A stretch of 23,901 nt of DNA from Candidatus Omnitrophota bacterium (lineage in GTDB: Bacteria; Omnitrophota; Gorgyraeia; Gygaellales; Profunditerraquicolaceae), in assembly GCA_016938245.1 (NCBI GenBank), contig JAFGUY010000028.1, positions 1 to 23,901 on the forward strand, read 5' to 3'. Positions 1-8,087 of this stretch are shown here, one piece after another. The notes under the pieces are model-generated. The model saw nothing but the letters and a program-made list of their open reading frames with translations. It was not told where the DNA came from and made no database searches. Each line of letters opens with the position of its first letter. Position 1 is the first letter of the stretch. The translations under genes were made by a program, and so were the position numbers.

Positions 1-170
1 AATTCCGTCTTGCCTAAAATATACTGTATCGGTTCTCTAAGCATCCTTCTTTTTAAGGCAGAAGAGATAAAAGAGGCTTGCTCTAAAGTTAAATTCTTAT
101 CTTTATTAAGGTACAGCGCTGCCCTGTTGCTCTTTAAGGCCTCTGTAAATAACAGCTCGGATTCAGTCAT
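1..170 (-). CDS. prmC: Release factor glutamine methyltransferase PrmC (HemK), N-terminal fragment
   Basis: PrmC methylates the Gln of the GGQ motif in peptide release factors, using S-adenosylmethionine. Only the first 56 codons are in the window; the frame is open to the left edge. I translated it by hand from the ATG at 168-170. The product begins MTESELLFTEALKSNRAALY and reaches RRMLREPIQYILGKTEF. This matches the helical N-terminal domain of PrmC, whose hallmark is an Arg-rich helix followed by 'EPxQYILGxxEF'. The catalytic NPPY motif would lie outside the window. The start codon overlaps the prfA stop by one base (TAATG), so the two are probably translationally coupled. prfA-prmC is a very common bacterial pair in which the enzyme sits beside its substrate. 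Confidence 0.88.
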   Translation of the reverse strand, partial: MTESELLFTEALKSNRAALYLNKDKNLTLEQASFISSALKRRMLREPIQYILGKTE

Positions 171-1231
171 TATTCTTCTTTTGCTTTCTCTTTAGCCGCC
201 TTAATAAGCGCATCGGATATTTCGTCAAACTCTCCTTCCAATACAACCTCTAAGGCATGGGTGGTAAAATTTATACGGTGATCGGTAAGTCGCCTGTCAG
301 GAAAATTGTAAGTGCGTATTTTTTCGCTTCTATCCCCGGAACCTATCTGGCTCTTTCTCTCCTGAGATAGTTTCTTTGATTCTGTTTCTTTCTTAGCATC
401 CAATAACTTGGCCCGTAATATCCTCATCGCCTTAACCTTATTTTTGGTCTGAGAACGTTCATCTTGGCAGGCAACCGCAAAACCAGTGGGCATATGCGTA
501 ATCCTAACTGCAGAATCAGTCTTTTGCATATGCTGTCCTCCCGGGCCGCTTGAACGGTATGTATCTATTCTTAAATCCTGCGGGTCAATGATAAAATCAA
601 CCTCCTTGGGCTCTACTAATACTGCAACCGTTGCGGTAGAAGTATGGATTCTTCCTTGGGACTCGGTTGTAGGCACGCGCTGGACACGATGAACCCCGCT
701 TTCAAACTTAAGCCTTTTATAAACATCCTTTCCCTTAACGCTAAAAGATACCTCTTTAACCCCTCCGGATTCATTACTTGACAAAGACATAAGCTCTACT
801 CTCCATCCTTTGTTAGCTGCATATTTTGTATACATCCGGTAAAGATCCGCGGCAAAAAGCCCTGCCTCATCCCCGCCTGTCCCCTGCCGTATCTCAACAA
901 TAATATCACGGTCAGCGTCGGTATCCTCTTCGGTAATGGCCTTTTTAATCTTTTCTTCTATCTCTGTTTCTTTGACCTTAAGATCCTTAAGTTCTTTTCT
1001 TGCCAAATCAATAAATTCCTGATCATGTTTTTCTTTAAGGATATTTCCCAGTTCAGAAGATTCTTTTAATACCCGCTTGTATTCCCGGAATAAAGAAACC
1101 GGCTCTTTAATGGCGGAGAGCTCCTTGGCTATTTTACTAGCCTCCTTGCGGTCAGAGATAACCGCAGGAGAGATTAAAAGTTGTTCCAGCTCTTCGTAGC
1201 GGGCTTCTAATTTTTCTAACTTCTTAAACAT
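170..1231 (-). CDS. prfA: Peptide chain release factor 1 (RF1)
   Basis: RF1 recognises UAA and UAG stop codons in the ribosomal A site and triggers hydrolysis of peptidyl-tRNA. The 353-residue length is normal for RF1. Visible are the acidic GTGGDEAGLFAADL segment (about 117-130), the codon-recognition tripeptide in the PxT form (Pro-Thr-Thr, 187-189, inside RVQRVPTTESQGR), and the catalytic GGQ at 231-233. PxT rather than SPF separates it from RF2. One oddity: the residues after GGQ read HMQKTDSAVR, where most family members have HVNxTDSAVR. The ATG start shares one base with the rpmE stop and the stop shares one base with the prmC start, so it is coupled on both sides. The product should be a substrate of the adjacent PrmC. 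Confidence 0.97.
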   Translation of the reverse strand: MFKKLEKLEARYEELEQLLISPAVISDRKEASKIAKELSAIKEPVSLFREYKRVLKESSELGNILKEKHDQEFIDLARKELKDLKVKETEIEEKIKKAITEEDTDADRDIIVEIRQGTGGDEAGLFAADLYRMYTKYAANKGWRVELMSLSSNESGGVKEVSFSVKGKDVYKRLKFESGVHRVQRVPTTESQGRIHTSTATVAVLVEPKEVDFIIDPQDLRIDTYRSSGPGGQHMQKTDSAVRITHMPTGFAVACQDERSQTKNKVKAMRILRAKLLDAKKETESKKLSQERKSQIGSGDRSEKIRTYNFPDRRLTDHRINFTTHALEVVLEGEFDEISDALIKAAKEKAKEE

Positions 1232-1431
1232 TATTTTTTACCGTATTTCTTCATAAACTTATCCACGCGTCCGGCAGAATCGACAAATTTCTGCTTACCC
1301 GTAAAAAACGGATGGCACTTAGAACAAATTTCAACCCTTATGCTGGGGCGTGTCGAGCGGGTATGTATAGTCTCCCCGCAAGCGCAGACTATTGTGCTCT
1401 CTTTGTAGCTAGGGTGTATTTTATCCCTCAT
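1231..1431 (-). CDS. rpmE: 50S ribosomal protein L31, zinc-binding form
   Basis: A small protein of the large ribosomal subunit, in the central protuberance and inter-subunit bridge region. It has 66 residues. The N-terminus MRDKIHPSYKE is typical. The zinc-binding set is intact: CAC (Cys16 and Cys18) and CSKC (Cys37 and Cys40), followed by the family signature HPFFTGKQKFVDSAGRVDKF. It is therefore the zinc (C+) form, not the YkgM-like zinc-free paralogue. A strong Shine-Dalgarno lies eight bases before the ATG. Its stop overlaps the prfA start by one base. It sits directly after rho, a common neighbour in many bacteria. Confidence 0.97.
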   Translation of the reverse strand: MRDKIHPSYKESTIVCACGETIHTRSTRPSIRVEICSKCHPFFTGKQKFVDSAGRVDKFMKKYGKK

Positions 1432-1439
1432 CTCTGTTT

Positions 1440-1446
1440 CCTCCTT
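1440..1446 (-). promoter_or_regulatory. Strong Shine-Dalgarno for rpmE
   Basis: On the minus strand this reads AAGGAGG, eight bases before the rpmE ATG. It is a full match to the 16S rRNA anti-Shine-Dalgarno and fixes the rpmE start. Confidence 0.9.
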
Positions 1447-1460
1447 AATTTTTGCTTTAA

Positions 1461-2717
1461 TTATTGATTCATGCTATTTAAAAACTCTTCATTATTCTTA
1501 GTTTTGCTGAGTTTTTCAATTAAAAGCTCCATTGCTTCGACGTTGCTAAGTTCATTAAGCACCTTCCTTAAAATCCATGTCTTCTGTAAAACATCGGATT
1601 TTACCAAAAGTTCTTCATGGCGGGTATTAGAGCGCTTAATATCTATTGCCGGATAAATCCTGCGCTGGAAGAGATTCCTGTCAAGCTGTGTTTCCATATT
1701 CCCCGTACCTTTGAATTCTTCAAAGATAACCTCGTCCATGCGGCTTCCCGTATCAACTAAGGCGGTAGCAATAATTGTAAGGCTTCCCCCCTCTTCAACC
1801 GCGCGCGCAGCACCAAAGAATCTCTTAGGCTTCTGCAGGGCATTAGAATCAACTCCTCCCGAGAGGACCTTACCGCTATGAGGAACGACTGAATTATAAG
1901 CACGCGCCAGGCGCGTAATGCTATCTAATAATATTACCACATCGCGCTTATGTTCAACAAGTCTTTTGGCCTTCTCTAAAACAATCTCGGCTACCTGCAC
2001 ATGCCGCTCCGGAGGCTCATCAAAGGTAGAAGAAATAACCTCGCCCTTTACATGCCGCTGCATATCGGTCACTTCTTCCGGGCGCTCGTCAATTAAAAGG
2101 ACAATTAGAATTACATCAGGGTTGTTAGTAGTTATGGCATTGGCTATCTTTTGCAAAAGCACTGTTTTGCCGCTATAAGGCTGGGCGACAATTAAACCGC
2201 GCTGGCCTTTGCCTATCGGGGCAAGTAAATTCATAATCCTCATAGAGACTTCATCGGGTTTAGTCTCAAGGCCGAAGGGATCATGCGGGTAAACAGGAGT
2301 AAGATTATCAAAAAGCACCTTTTCTTTCACCTCTTCCGGGTTTTCAAAATTTACCGCCTCAACCTTAAGGAGCGCAAAATATTTTTCTCCTTCCTTCGGA
2401 GGCCGGATCTGCCCGGAAACCGTATCCCCTGTCCTTAAATCGAATTTTCTTATCTGTGAAGGAGATATGTAAATATCGTCCGGGCAGGGAAGGTAATTGT
2501 AGTTGGGGCTCCTTAAAAAACCGAATCCTTCGGGAAGGATCTCTAAAACCCCCTCTCCGAACATAAGCCCTTCTTTCTCCGCCTGCGCCTGCAGAATCTT
2601 AAAAATCAAATCCTGTTTTCTTAACCCGCTTGTTCCGTTGGCATTGAGTTCTTTTGCCAATTTGTTAAGTTCGCTTATTTTCATCTCTTTCAAATTCTTA
2701 ATCTCTAATTTCTCCAC
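1461..2717 (-). CDS. rho: Transcription termination factor Rho
   Basis: Rho is a hexameric RNA-dependent ATPase that ends transcription and couples it to translation. The 418 residues are collinear with E. coli Rho. Seen in order: an N-terminal SAP-like helical region (about 12-50), the RNA-binding cold-shock domain (FGEGVLEILPEGFGFLRS, about 53-70, then DDIYISPSQIRKFDLRTGD), and the RecA-type ATPase with Walker A at about 179-185, LIDERPEEVTDMQR, ILLDSITRLARAYN and the Q-loop/R-loop segment through EEFKGTGNME. The Walker A reads QPYSGKT where E. coli has PPKAGKT, so Lys181 is Tyr; this is unusual. The start is GTG, supported by a perfect Shine-Dalgarno five bases upstream. It overlaps the end of coaE by 20 bases. 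An internal ATG at codon 12 is a less likely start. Confidence 0.97.
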   Translation of the reverse strand: MEKLEIKNLKEMKISELNKLAKELNANGTSGLRKQDLIFKILQAQAEKEGLMFGEGVLEILPEGFGFLRSPNYNYLPCPDDIYISPSQIRKFDLRTGDTVSGQIRPPKEGEKYFALLKVEAVNFENPEEVKEKVLFDNLTPVYPHDPFGLETKPDEVSMRIMNLLAPIGKGQRGLIVAQPYSGKTVLLQKIANAITTNNPDVILIVLLIDERPEEVTDMQRHVKGEVISSTFDEPPERHVQVAEIVLEKAKRLVEHKRDVVILLDSITRLARAYNSVVPHSGKVLSGGVDSNALQKPKRFFGAARAVEEGGSLTIIATALVDTGSRMDEVIFEEFKGTGNMETQLDRNLFQRRIYPAIDIKRSNTRHEELLVKSDVLQKTWILRKVLNELSNVEAMELLIEKLSKTKNNEEFLNSMNQ

Positions 2718-3315
2718 AACTTCCTCCTTGGATTTTGCCTATTATTCTTTTTATCTGCTTCTTAGTCTCTCTGATTGTTTTACTGTTATCTATAATAAAA
2801 TCCGCTACGCGTTTTTTCTTACGCAAGGGAATTTGAGATCTTATGCGTTTTAAAATTTCCGACCTTCTTAAAGCAGTCTTATTAACCAGCCTCCTGATTA
2901 ACTCGTCCCTATCTATTATAACCACGATCAAATCATCGACTAACCTCTTTAAGCCTGCCTCAAGCAATAACGGAACGTCTAAAACAACTACGCCATGCCT
3001 TGACTGCTTAATTCTATCCCTTATCTCGCTAATTACCCTAGGGTGTATAATGCTATTTAATTTAGAAAGTAGTTTTTTGTTTCCGAATACTATCCTTCCG
3101 AGTTTAACCCGGTCAATCTCTCTTTTCCCTTTGAGGATATTGCTCCCGAAAAAGCCGACTATCTCTTTATAAGTCTTAGTCCCGCGCGCAAGATACTTGT
3201 GCGCTATTTTATCTGCATCAATGATTTTTGAACCGTAGGATTTAAAAATCTTAGATACCGTACTCTTGCCGCTTCCGAATATCCCGGTTATGCCGACAAT
3301 AGTCTTCTTACTCAT
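2698..3315 (-). CDS. coaE: Dephospho-CoA kinase
   Basis: Catalyses the last step of coenzyme A synthesis, ATP-dependent phosphorylation of the 3'-OH of dephospho-CoA in the cytoplasm. From the chosen start it has 205 residues, the usual length. The P-loop is near the N-terminus (GITGIFGSGKSTV), followed by IIDADKIAHKYL (the DAD segment), HPRVISEI and the VVLDVPLLLEAGL lid/CoA-binding segment that is characteristic of CoaE. I chose the ATG at 3313-3315 (MSKKTIVGITG) because family members start a few residues before the P-loop. An ATG five codons upstream (3330) is possible, and neither has a good Shine-Dalgarno. It overlaps glgA by 8 bases and rho by 20. CoA supply may matter to the acetyl-CoA metabolism encoded upstream, but that link is inference. 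Confidence 0.95.
   Translation of the reverse strand: MSKKTIVGITGIFGSGKSTVSKIFKSYGSKIIDADKIAHKYLARGTKTYKEIVGFFGSNILKGKREIDRVKLGRIVFGNKKLLSKLNSIIHPRVISEIRDRIKQSRHGVVVLDVPLLLEAGLKRLVDDLIVVIIDRDELIRRLVNKTALRRSEILKRIRSQIPLRKKKRVADFIIDNSKTIRETKKQIKRIIGKIQGGSCGEIRD
2723..2729 (-). promoter_or_regulatory. Strong Shine-Dalgarno supporting the GTG start of rho
   Basis: AAGGAGG on the minus strand, five bases before the GTG at 2715-2717. This decides the non-ATG start of rho, and it lies inside the 3' end of coaE. Confidence 0.85.
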
Positions 3316-4696
3316 TCTTTGCTTTCTCATAAAGTTTTAGATACTCTTTAGCGGATGCATCCCAGGAAAAATCAGAATTCATTCCCCGCAATATTAAAGC
3401 ATTCCATTTCTTTTTATCCGAGTAGTTAAGAGCTGCTTTCTTAATTACTTTAATCAGATCAACCTTAGTATAGGAATTAAAGATAAAACCATTACCGGAA
3501 TTAACCGTGTCAGCTAACCCTCCGGTATTAAAAACAACCGGCACAGTTGCATACCTTAAGGCGATCATCTGTCCGAGCCCGCAAGGCTCATACTTAGAAG
3601 GCATCAGGAAGATATCGGAACCGGCATAAATTTTATGTGCTAACGAATTATCAAACTTAAGGTTAAGAGAAATACACTCAGGGTATTTTTTCGCTGCCTC
3701 TTTAAGCAAGGTGTGATATTTAAAATCTCCTACTCCTAGAATGACAATTTGTATGCCCATATTGCATATTTCTTCAATTGAATCCAAAAGAATATCAAAG
3801 CCTTTCTGTTGGGCGATCCTTGAAACAATACCAACTAGCGGAGTTTCTTTAAGGTCAGGTAAATTGCATAACCGCCTAAGGTCCTTCTTATTCTTCTCCT
3901 TACCCGAAAGGTCAGAAGAGGAGAAATTAGCGCAAATTAATTTATCATTCTCTGGATTCCAAATGCTATAATCTAAGCCGTTTAATATCCCGGAGATAGC
4001 GTCCGCACGTTTATTTAATACTCCCTCCAACCCAAACCCGAATTCCTGCGTCATTATCTCTTTTGCATACGTAGGGCTTACGGTATTAATAAGGTCGGCA
4101 AAGACTATCCCTCCTTTTAAAAGATTAATCTTGCCATAGAACTCCAGCCCCTCAACATCGAATAAACTCCGGTCAAGCCCGAGCTTTAAAAATTCATCTT
4201 TTGGAAAAAATCCCTGATACCCTAGATTATGTAAAGTTAAAACCGTAGGTGTATTCTTATAGAATTGATCATGGGAATAAACCGTCTTTAGATAAACCGG
4301 TATAAGTGAGGCTTGCCAATCATGCACATGGATTACATCAGGCTTAAAGCTTATCTCTTTCAATAAATGCAAAGACCTGCGGCAATAATAGGCAAAACGC
4401 TCGAGATTATCGCTATAATCCCTGCTTTTATCCTGATATAAGCCGTCACGGTTAAAATATTTCTCACTCTCAATAAAATAAACTTTTATATTGTCGCCGA
4501 TTACAGCGCAGGAGATATCCGCGTTTACCCTCTTAAGGACAAGCCTCTTTTTACTAATTTCCTTATAACACGGCATTATTATAATAATATCCTGTTTCTT
4601 TTCCCCTAAGGCTACGGCTAACGCACCGGTTACATCTGCCAGTCCACCGGTTTTAGCAAAAGGCACAACCTCAGAGGCAAATACCGCTATCCTCAT
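3308..4696 (-). CDS. glgA: Glycogen (starch) synthase, GT5 family
   Basis: Transfers glucose from ADP-glucose (in some bacteria UDP-glucose) to the non-reducing end of an alpha-1,4-glucan. The 462 residues have the GT-B double Rossmann layout. The N-terminal glucosyl-nucleotide loop is MRIAVFASEVVPFAKTGGLA, including KTGG at 15-18. DVIHVHDWQASLIPVYL follows, then GIVSRIAQQKGFDIL at the start of the second domain, and the C-terminal donor-binding segment PSKYEPCGLGQM followed by NTGGLADTV. I start it at the ATG at 4694-4696, which overlaps the polA stop as ATGA. The frame is open further upstream only to a TTG seven codons earlier. No glgB, glgC or glgP is in the window, so the storage-glycogen role is from the family only. 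Confidence 0.95.
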   Translation of the reverse strand: MRIAVFASEVVPFAKTGGLADVTGALAVALGEKKQDIIIIMPCYKEISKKRLVLKRVNADISCAVIGDNIKVYFIESEKYFNRDGLYQDKSRDYSDNLERFAYYCRRSLHLLKEISFKPDVIHVHDWQASLIPVYLKTVYSHDQFYKNTPTVLTLHNLGYQGFFPKDEFLKLGLDRSLFDVEGLEFYGKINLLKGGIVFADLINTVSPTYAKEIMTQEFGFGLEGVLNKRADAISGILNGLDYSIWNPENDKLICANFSSSDLSGKEKNKKDLRRLCNLPDLKETPLVGIVSRIAQQKGFDILLDSIEEICNMGIQIVILGVGDFKYHTLLKEAAKKYPECISLNLKFDNSLAHKIYAGSDIFLMPSKYEPCGLGQMIALRYATVPVVFNTGGLADTVNSGNGFIFNSYTKVDLIKVIKKAALNYSDKKKWNALILRGMNSDFSWDASAKEYLKLYEKAKNE

Positions 4697-7230
4697 ATAT
4701 CCACCATCTCTAGCCAATTATGGCCTTTTTTGATATCGACTATTACCGGGACATCTAATTTTAAAACTTTTTCCATTTTATCTCTGGCCAAGGAAACTAA
4801 AGAGACAAGCTCTGCGCGGGGTAAATCAAATAATAGTTCGTCATGCACCTGAAGGACCATTTTTGATCTTAACCCTATCTTCTTAATTTCATCCTGAATA
4901 TTAATCATCGCCATTTTAATCAAATCCGAAGCAGAACCCTGTATAGGCGTATTTACCGCCTGCCGCTGGGCAAATTGTTTTACCGCTATATTCTTGCTAT
5001 TAATTTCGGGTATATACCTCCTCCGGCCTAAAATAGTAGTCACAAAACCCACTTCTTTAGCTTTATTTATTTCCTCTTCAATATAATCCTTAACCTTCGG
5101 GTACCTTGAAAAATAGGCGTCAATAAAGGCCTGCGCCTCATCAATAGAGATATTCAAATCACGGCTTAAACCAAAAGAGGTCAACCCGTAAACAATGCCG
5201 AAGTTAACCCTCTTTGCGGTATCGCGCATCTTAACATTTATATCTTTTTCTCCAACTCCATAAATAAGGCTGGCAGTAGCCTTATGTATATCGCTATTTG
5301 ATTCAAACGCCGCGATAAGGTTCTTATCTTTTGATAAATGGGCAAGAATCCTTAATTCTATCTGCGAATAATCGCAGGAGAGAAGCAGGCTTTCTTTGTT
5401 TGAAGCTATAATACCGCTTCTAATTTTACTTCCGATATCTGTTCTAACCGGTATGTTCTGCAAATTAGGATTACTGGAGCTAAGCCTCCCGGTCTCTGTA
5501 ACGCATTGATTAAAAGAAGTATGGAGCCTTTCGGTTTTTTTATCAACTAAAGAAGGGAGCGCATCGATATAGGTTGTCTTTAATTTGGTAAGTTGACGGT
5601 ATTCTAATAATAACGCCGGCAGCTTGTGCTTACTTGATAATTTATTTAAAACCTCTTCATCCGTAGAAGGGCCGGTTTTGGTCCTCTTGACTACGGGGAG
5701 CTTTAAATCTTCGAATAATACCGTTCTTAGCTGCTTAGGGGAATTTATATTAAACCTTGACCCGCTTAATTTATAAATATCGCGAACCAACTTTTCAAGC
5801 CTCTTCTCTAAATCCTTAGAAAGAGAGGCAAATAATTTTAAATCTAATTTTATCCCGTAAAGCTCCATCTCCGCTAAAACTGCGGCTAAAGGCATTTCCG
5901 TATAGGTAAATAATTTAAAAAGCTCTTTTTCCTTTAGTTCCTTCTCTAATTTAGGCTTAAGCATCTTCACTAGGCTTATGTTCTCCTGTCCGTTGATTAC
6001 GGCTTCGGATACAACAGCATCCAAGTATTCCAAAGAAAGGCTATCTAAACTATAACCGGGCTTAGAGGGATTCAATAAATAAGCGGCAATCATCGTATCA
6101 AAATACAAGCCGTTCACCGGTATCCCTTCTTTACCTAAAACTACCTTTATCTTTTTTAAGTCATGTCCGACTTTTTTAATACCGGGGTCAGCAAGGGCTC
6201 TTTTAAAATTATCTCCGATCTTGTTAATACGCACGACTTCATCCCGAAGAAGAAAAAATACCTGCCCGGAATCTTCTATCGAAATTAACAATTCATCTTT
6301 CGGCTTAAAGGTTTGATTTAAATTGCAATCGGCAATATCTTTTACTGAAACAAGAGGCCTCTTTTCTTTTTTAAGACCCAGCCCTACCAGAAACTTCTTA
6401 AACTCAAGCCTTTTAAACAAGTTTATAAGTTTCTCTAAATCTAAAGCACCGGCTTTAAGATCCTCTAAATTAAAAGCAACCTCTGCGTCTCCTGAAAGTA
6501 TTACTAATTCTTTATTGAGCTCTATTTTTTTCTTATTGTTTCTTATCGCTTCTTTTATCTTCTCATTATTTATGGCTTGGAGGTTATTTAATAAACTATC
6601 GAGAGAACCAAACTCTTTTATTAATTTAACCGCGGTCTTTTCTCCGATGCCGGGAATACCCGGTATATTATCCGCGCTATCGCCTGTAAGGCTTAAAACA
6701 TCCGCAATCTGACAAGGGTTAACCCCAATTCTTTCCAGCACCGTACTTTCGTTATAAACTAAGCCGGCGTCTTTATAGGGGCTAAATACTTCGACCTCCT
6801 TCCCCACCAGCTGCAACATATCTTTATCAGAGCTTACTATGGTTACCGGTACCCCTAAAGATACGGATTTCTTGGCAAAACTTGCAATAATATCATCAGC
6901 CTCAAGGCCTGCTTTCTCAATAATTGAAAGGCCGTACCCTAAAACTATCTCTTTAATTAAGGGGATTTGGCTGCTTAATTCATCGGGCATCGGCGGACGC
7001 TGCATCTTGTAATCAGCAAACTTACGCGACCTAAAAGTATCGCGGGAGACATCAAAACATACGGCGATATATTCGGGTTTTTGTATTTTAAGTATTTTAT
7101 TTAAAATATTAACAAAACCGTATACGGCACCCGTAGGCTGGCCGAAAGAAGTACTTAAGCCTCTAACCGCATAAAATGCCCTATAGCAAAAAGCCGTAGC
7201 GTCTAACAGATATAATCTTTTACCGCTCAT
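4693..7230 (-). CDS. polA: DNA polymerase I with a degenerate proofreading domain
   Basis: Fills repair gaps and replaces Okazaki primers. The 845 residues contain three regions. The 5'-nuclease domain (about 1-285) has GLEADDIIASFAKK, SSDKDMLQLV and LTGDSADNIPGIPGIGEKT. The 3'-5' exonuclease-like fold (about 300-450) and the family A polymerase domain follow. The polymerase motifs are intact: motif A LLSCDYSQIELRILAHLS (Asp620), motif B RDTAKRVNFGIVYG (Lys673, Phe677, Tyr681) and motif C VLQVHDELLFD (His796-Asp797-Glu798). The exonuclease motifs are not intact. E. coli D355xE357 has no counterpart in LLISIEDSGQ, GQNLKYD is GHDLKKI (Asn420 to Asp, Asp424 to Ile), and the YxxxD of motif III is absent. 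The protein is therefore expected to lack proofreading, as Taq and Bst polymerases do. Phe677 is the residue linked to dideoxynucleotide discrimination. Confidence 0.97.
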   Translation of the reverse strand: MSGKRLYLLDATAFCYRAFYAVRGLSTSFGQPTGAVYGFVNILNKILKIQKPEYIAVCFDVSRDTFRSRKFADYKMQRPPMPDELSSQIPLIKEIVLGYGLSIIEKAGLEADDIIASFAKKSVSLGVPVTIVSSDKDMLQLVGKEVEVFSPYKDAGLVYNESTVLERIGVNPCQIADVLSLTGDSADNIPGIPGIGEKTAVKLIKEFGSLDSLLNNLQAINNEKIKEAIRNNKKKIELNKELVILSGDAEVAFNLEDLKAGALDLEKLINLFKRLEFKKFLVGLGLKKEKRPLVSVKDIADCNLNQTFKPKDELLISIEDSGQVFFLLRDEVVRINKIGDNFKRALADPGIKKVGHDLKKIKVVLGKEGIPVNGLYFDTMIAAYLLNPSKPGYSLDSLSLEYLDAVVSEAVINGQENISLVKMLKPKLEKELKEKELFKLFTYTEMPLAAVLAEMELYGIKLDLKLFASLSKDLEKRLEKLVRDIYKLSGSRFNINSPKQLRTVLFEDLKLPVVKRTKTGPSTDEEVLNKLSSKHKLPALLLEYRQLTKLKTTYIDALPSLVDKKTERLHTSFNQCVTETGRLSSSNPNLQNIPVRTDIGSKIRSGIIASNKESLLLSCDYSQIELRILAHLSKDKNLIAAFESNSDIHKATASLIYGVGEKDINVKMRDTAKRVNFGIVYGLTSFGLSRDLNISIDEAQAFIDAYFSRYPKVKDYIEEEINKAKEVGFVTTILGRRRYIPEINSKNIAVKQFAQRQAVNTPIQGSASDLIKMAMINIQDEIKKIGLRSKMVLQVHDELLFDLPRAELVSLVSLARDKMEKVLKLDVPVIVDIKKGHNWLEMVDI

Positions 7231-7258
7231 TATTAGAAAATTTGGAGATCAATTTTGG

Positions 7259-7272
7259 TAGGAAGCTTCCTA
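7259..7272. repeat. 14-bp perfect palindrome between the TPR gene and polA
   Basis: TAGGAAGCTTCCTA reads the same on both strands and sits in the 52-base gap between the TPR gene stop and the polA start. As RNA it could form only a five-base-pair stem with an AGCT loop, and no U-tract follows on the minus strand, so it does not look like an intrinsic terminator. It could be a protein-binding site or chance. Confidence 0.4.
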
Positions 7273-7282
7273 AAAGTGGCTT

Positions 7283-8017
7283 CTATCGCGATAATGCCCT
7301 ATGCTGAGTTTTTTCGATAAATTCGCTGATGTCCTTATTGTCAGGATCCAGGTACTGGGCATCCAATGCTTCTTTTATAGCTGTAGCATAGTCGCTTTTA
7401 GCATAACTATCTTTAGCCTTCATAAAACGCTTGCGGGCAAGCATTTTGTCATCATGCCTTAATATATACTTTTCATTGGCGACGTCTTTCATTAATTTTA
7501 ACACATCTTGCTCCCTTGATTCCTTAGCGGGCCTAGGAGAAAGGCTTAAGCGTATATCTTCTAAGCGCTGCCTTGCTTTCTGGGTCCAAGGGTCATCAAA
7601 ATCCCCGAGCTCTGCCCTTTTCTTCCAGCAATAAGCAGCCTTGCTTAATTCCCTTTTTTCCTCATAGAACAAAGCAAGATTAGTATAGGTACTTAAGTAA
7701 TAAGGATCTATCTTTATAGCTTTAAGATAGCTCTCTTCTGCCCGGTCAGGCATCTTCTTAGCTTCGTAAATAACGCCTAAATCATTATAGGCTACCGCAT
7801 AGGCAGGATCAACCTCCACTGCCTTTTGATATAATTTCATCGCAGTATCTAAATCGCCGATATCCTGCGCTTTAGTACCTTCCTGGCGGTAGGAGCGCGC
7901 CTGTTCCTCTAAAGCAGTAAGCTCTTCTTTTTTTCCTAAACTTCCTATTCCCTGCGCAAATGTGGCAACGCAGGAAAATAAAAATAAACAGCCTAGGATT
8001 AAGGTTATTTTCTTCAA
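7283..8017 (-). CDS. Secreted or lipid-anchored tetratricopeptide-repeat protein
   Basis: The 244-residue protein begins MKKITLILGCLFLFSCVATF, a clear signal peptide. Cleavage after TFA by signal peptidase I, or lipidation at Cys16 (LFSC, an imperfect lipobox), are both possible. Three consecutive TPR motifs follow (about 41-74, 75-108, 109-142), with the pattern 'A-x-x-x-Y-x-x-A-hyd-x-x-D/N-P'. An acidic and basic linker and one more TPR-like helix pair (about 199-230, YATAIKEALDAQYLDPDNKD) come after. No catalytic domain is visible; such proteins scaffold other proteins at the envelope. The start is a TTG with no good Shine-Dalgarno, chosen because the signal peptide begins there and no ATG lies upstream. 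It is the first gene after a strong promoter and heads the polA transcription unit. Function unknown. Confidence 0.85.
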   Translation of the reverse strand: MKKITLILGCLFLFSCVATFAQGIGSLGKKEELTALEEQARSYRQEGTKAQDIGDLDTAMKLYQKAVEVDPAYAVAYNDLGVIYEAKKMPDRAEESYLKAIKIDPYYLSTYTNLALFYEEKRELSKAAYCWKKRAELGDFDDPWTQKARQRLEDIRLSLSPRPAKESREQDVLKLMKDVANEKYILRHDDKMLARKRFMKAKDSYAKSDYATAIKEALDAQYLDPDNKDISEFIEKTQHRALSR

Positions 8018-8059
8018 GGGTATCTTGGAGATTAAGGTCGGTATTTATTGTCTTTTATT

Positions 8060-8087
8060 ATTATATAGAATAAGCACAAGACGTCAA
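8060..8087 (-). promoter_or_regulatory. Near-consensus sigma-70 promoter for the TPR-polA-glgA-coaE-rho unit
   Basis: On the minus strand the 78-base gap after acsB holds TTGACG (8082-8087) and a perfect TATAAT (8060-8065), separated by 16 bases. Transcription would start near 8053, giving a leader of about 36 bases before the TTG start of the TPR gene. No GC-rich hairpin plus U-run separates it from acsB, so read-through from upstream is also possible. Confidence 0.8.

Noticed and set aside
10..195. Plus-strand open frames, here and across the window
   Set aside because: Each lies opposite a well-recognised minus-strand gene, has no family signature and no ribosome-binding site; they are shadows.
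4697..4717. TTG start seven codons upstream for glgA
   Set aside because: The ATG overlapping the polA stop (ATGA) gives the standard glycogen synthase N-terminus and matches the coupling seen elsewhere in the window.
7259..7272. Palindrome before polA as an intrinsic terminator
   Set aside because: The possible stem is five base pairs, is AT-rich at its ends and has no U-run after it on the transcribed strand.
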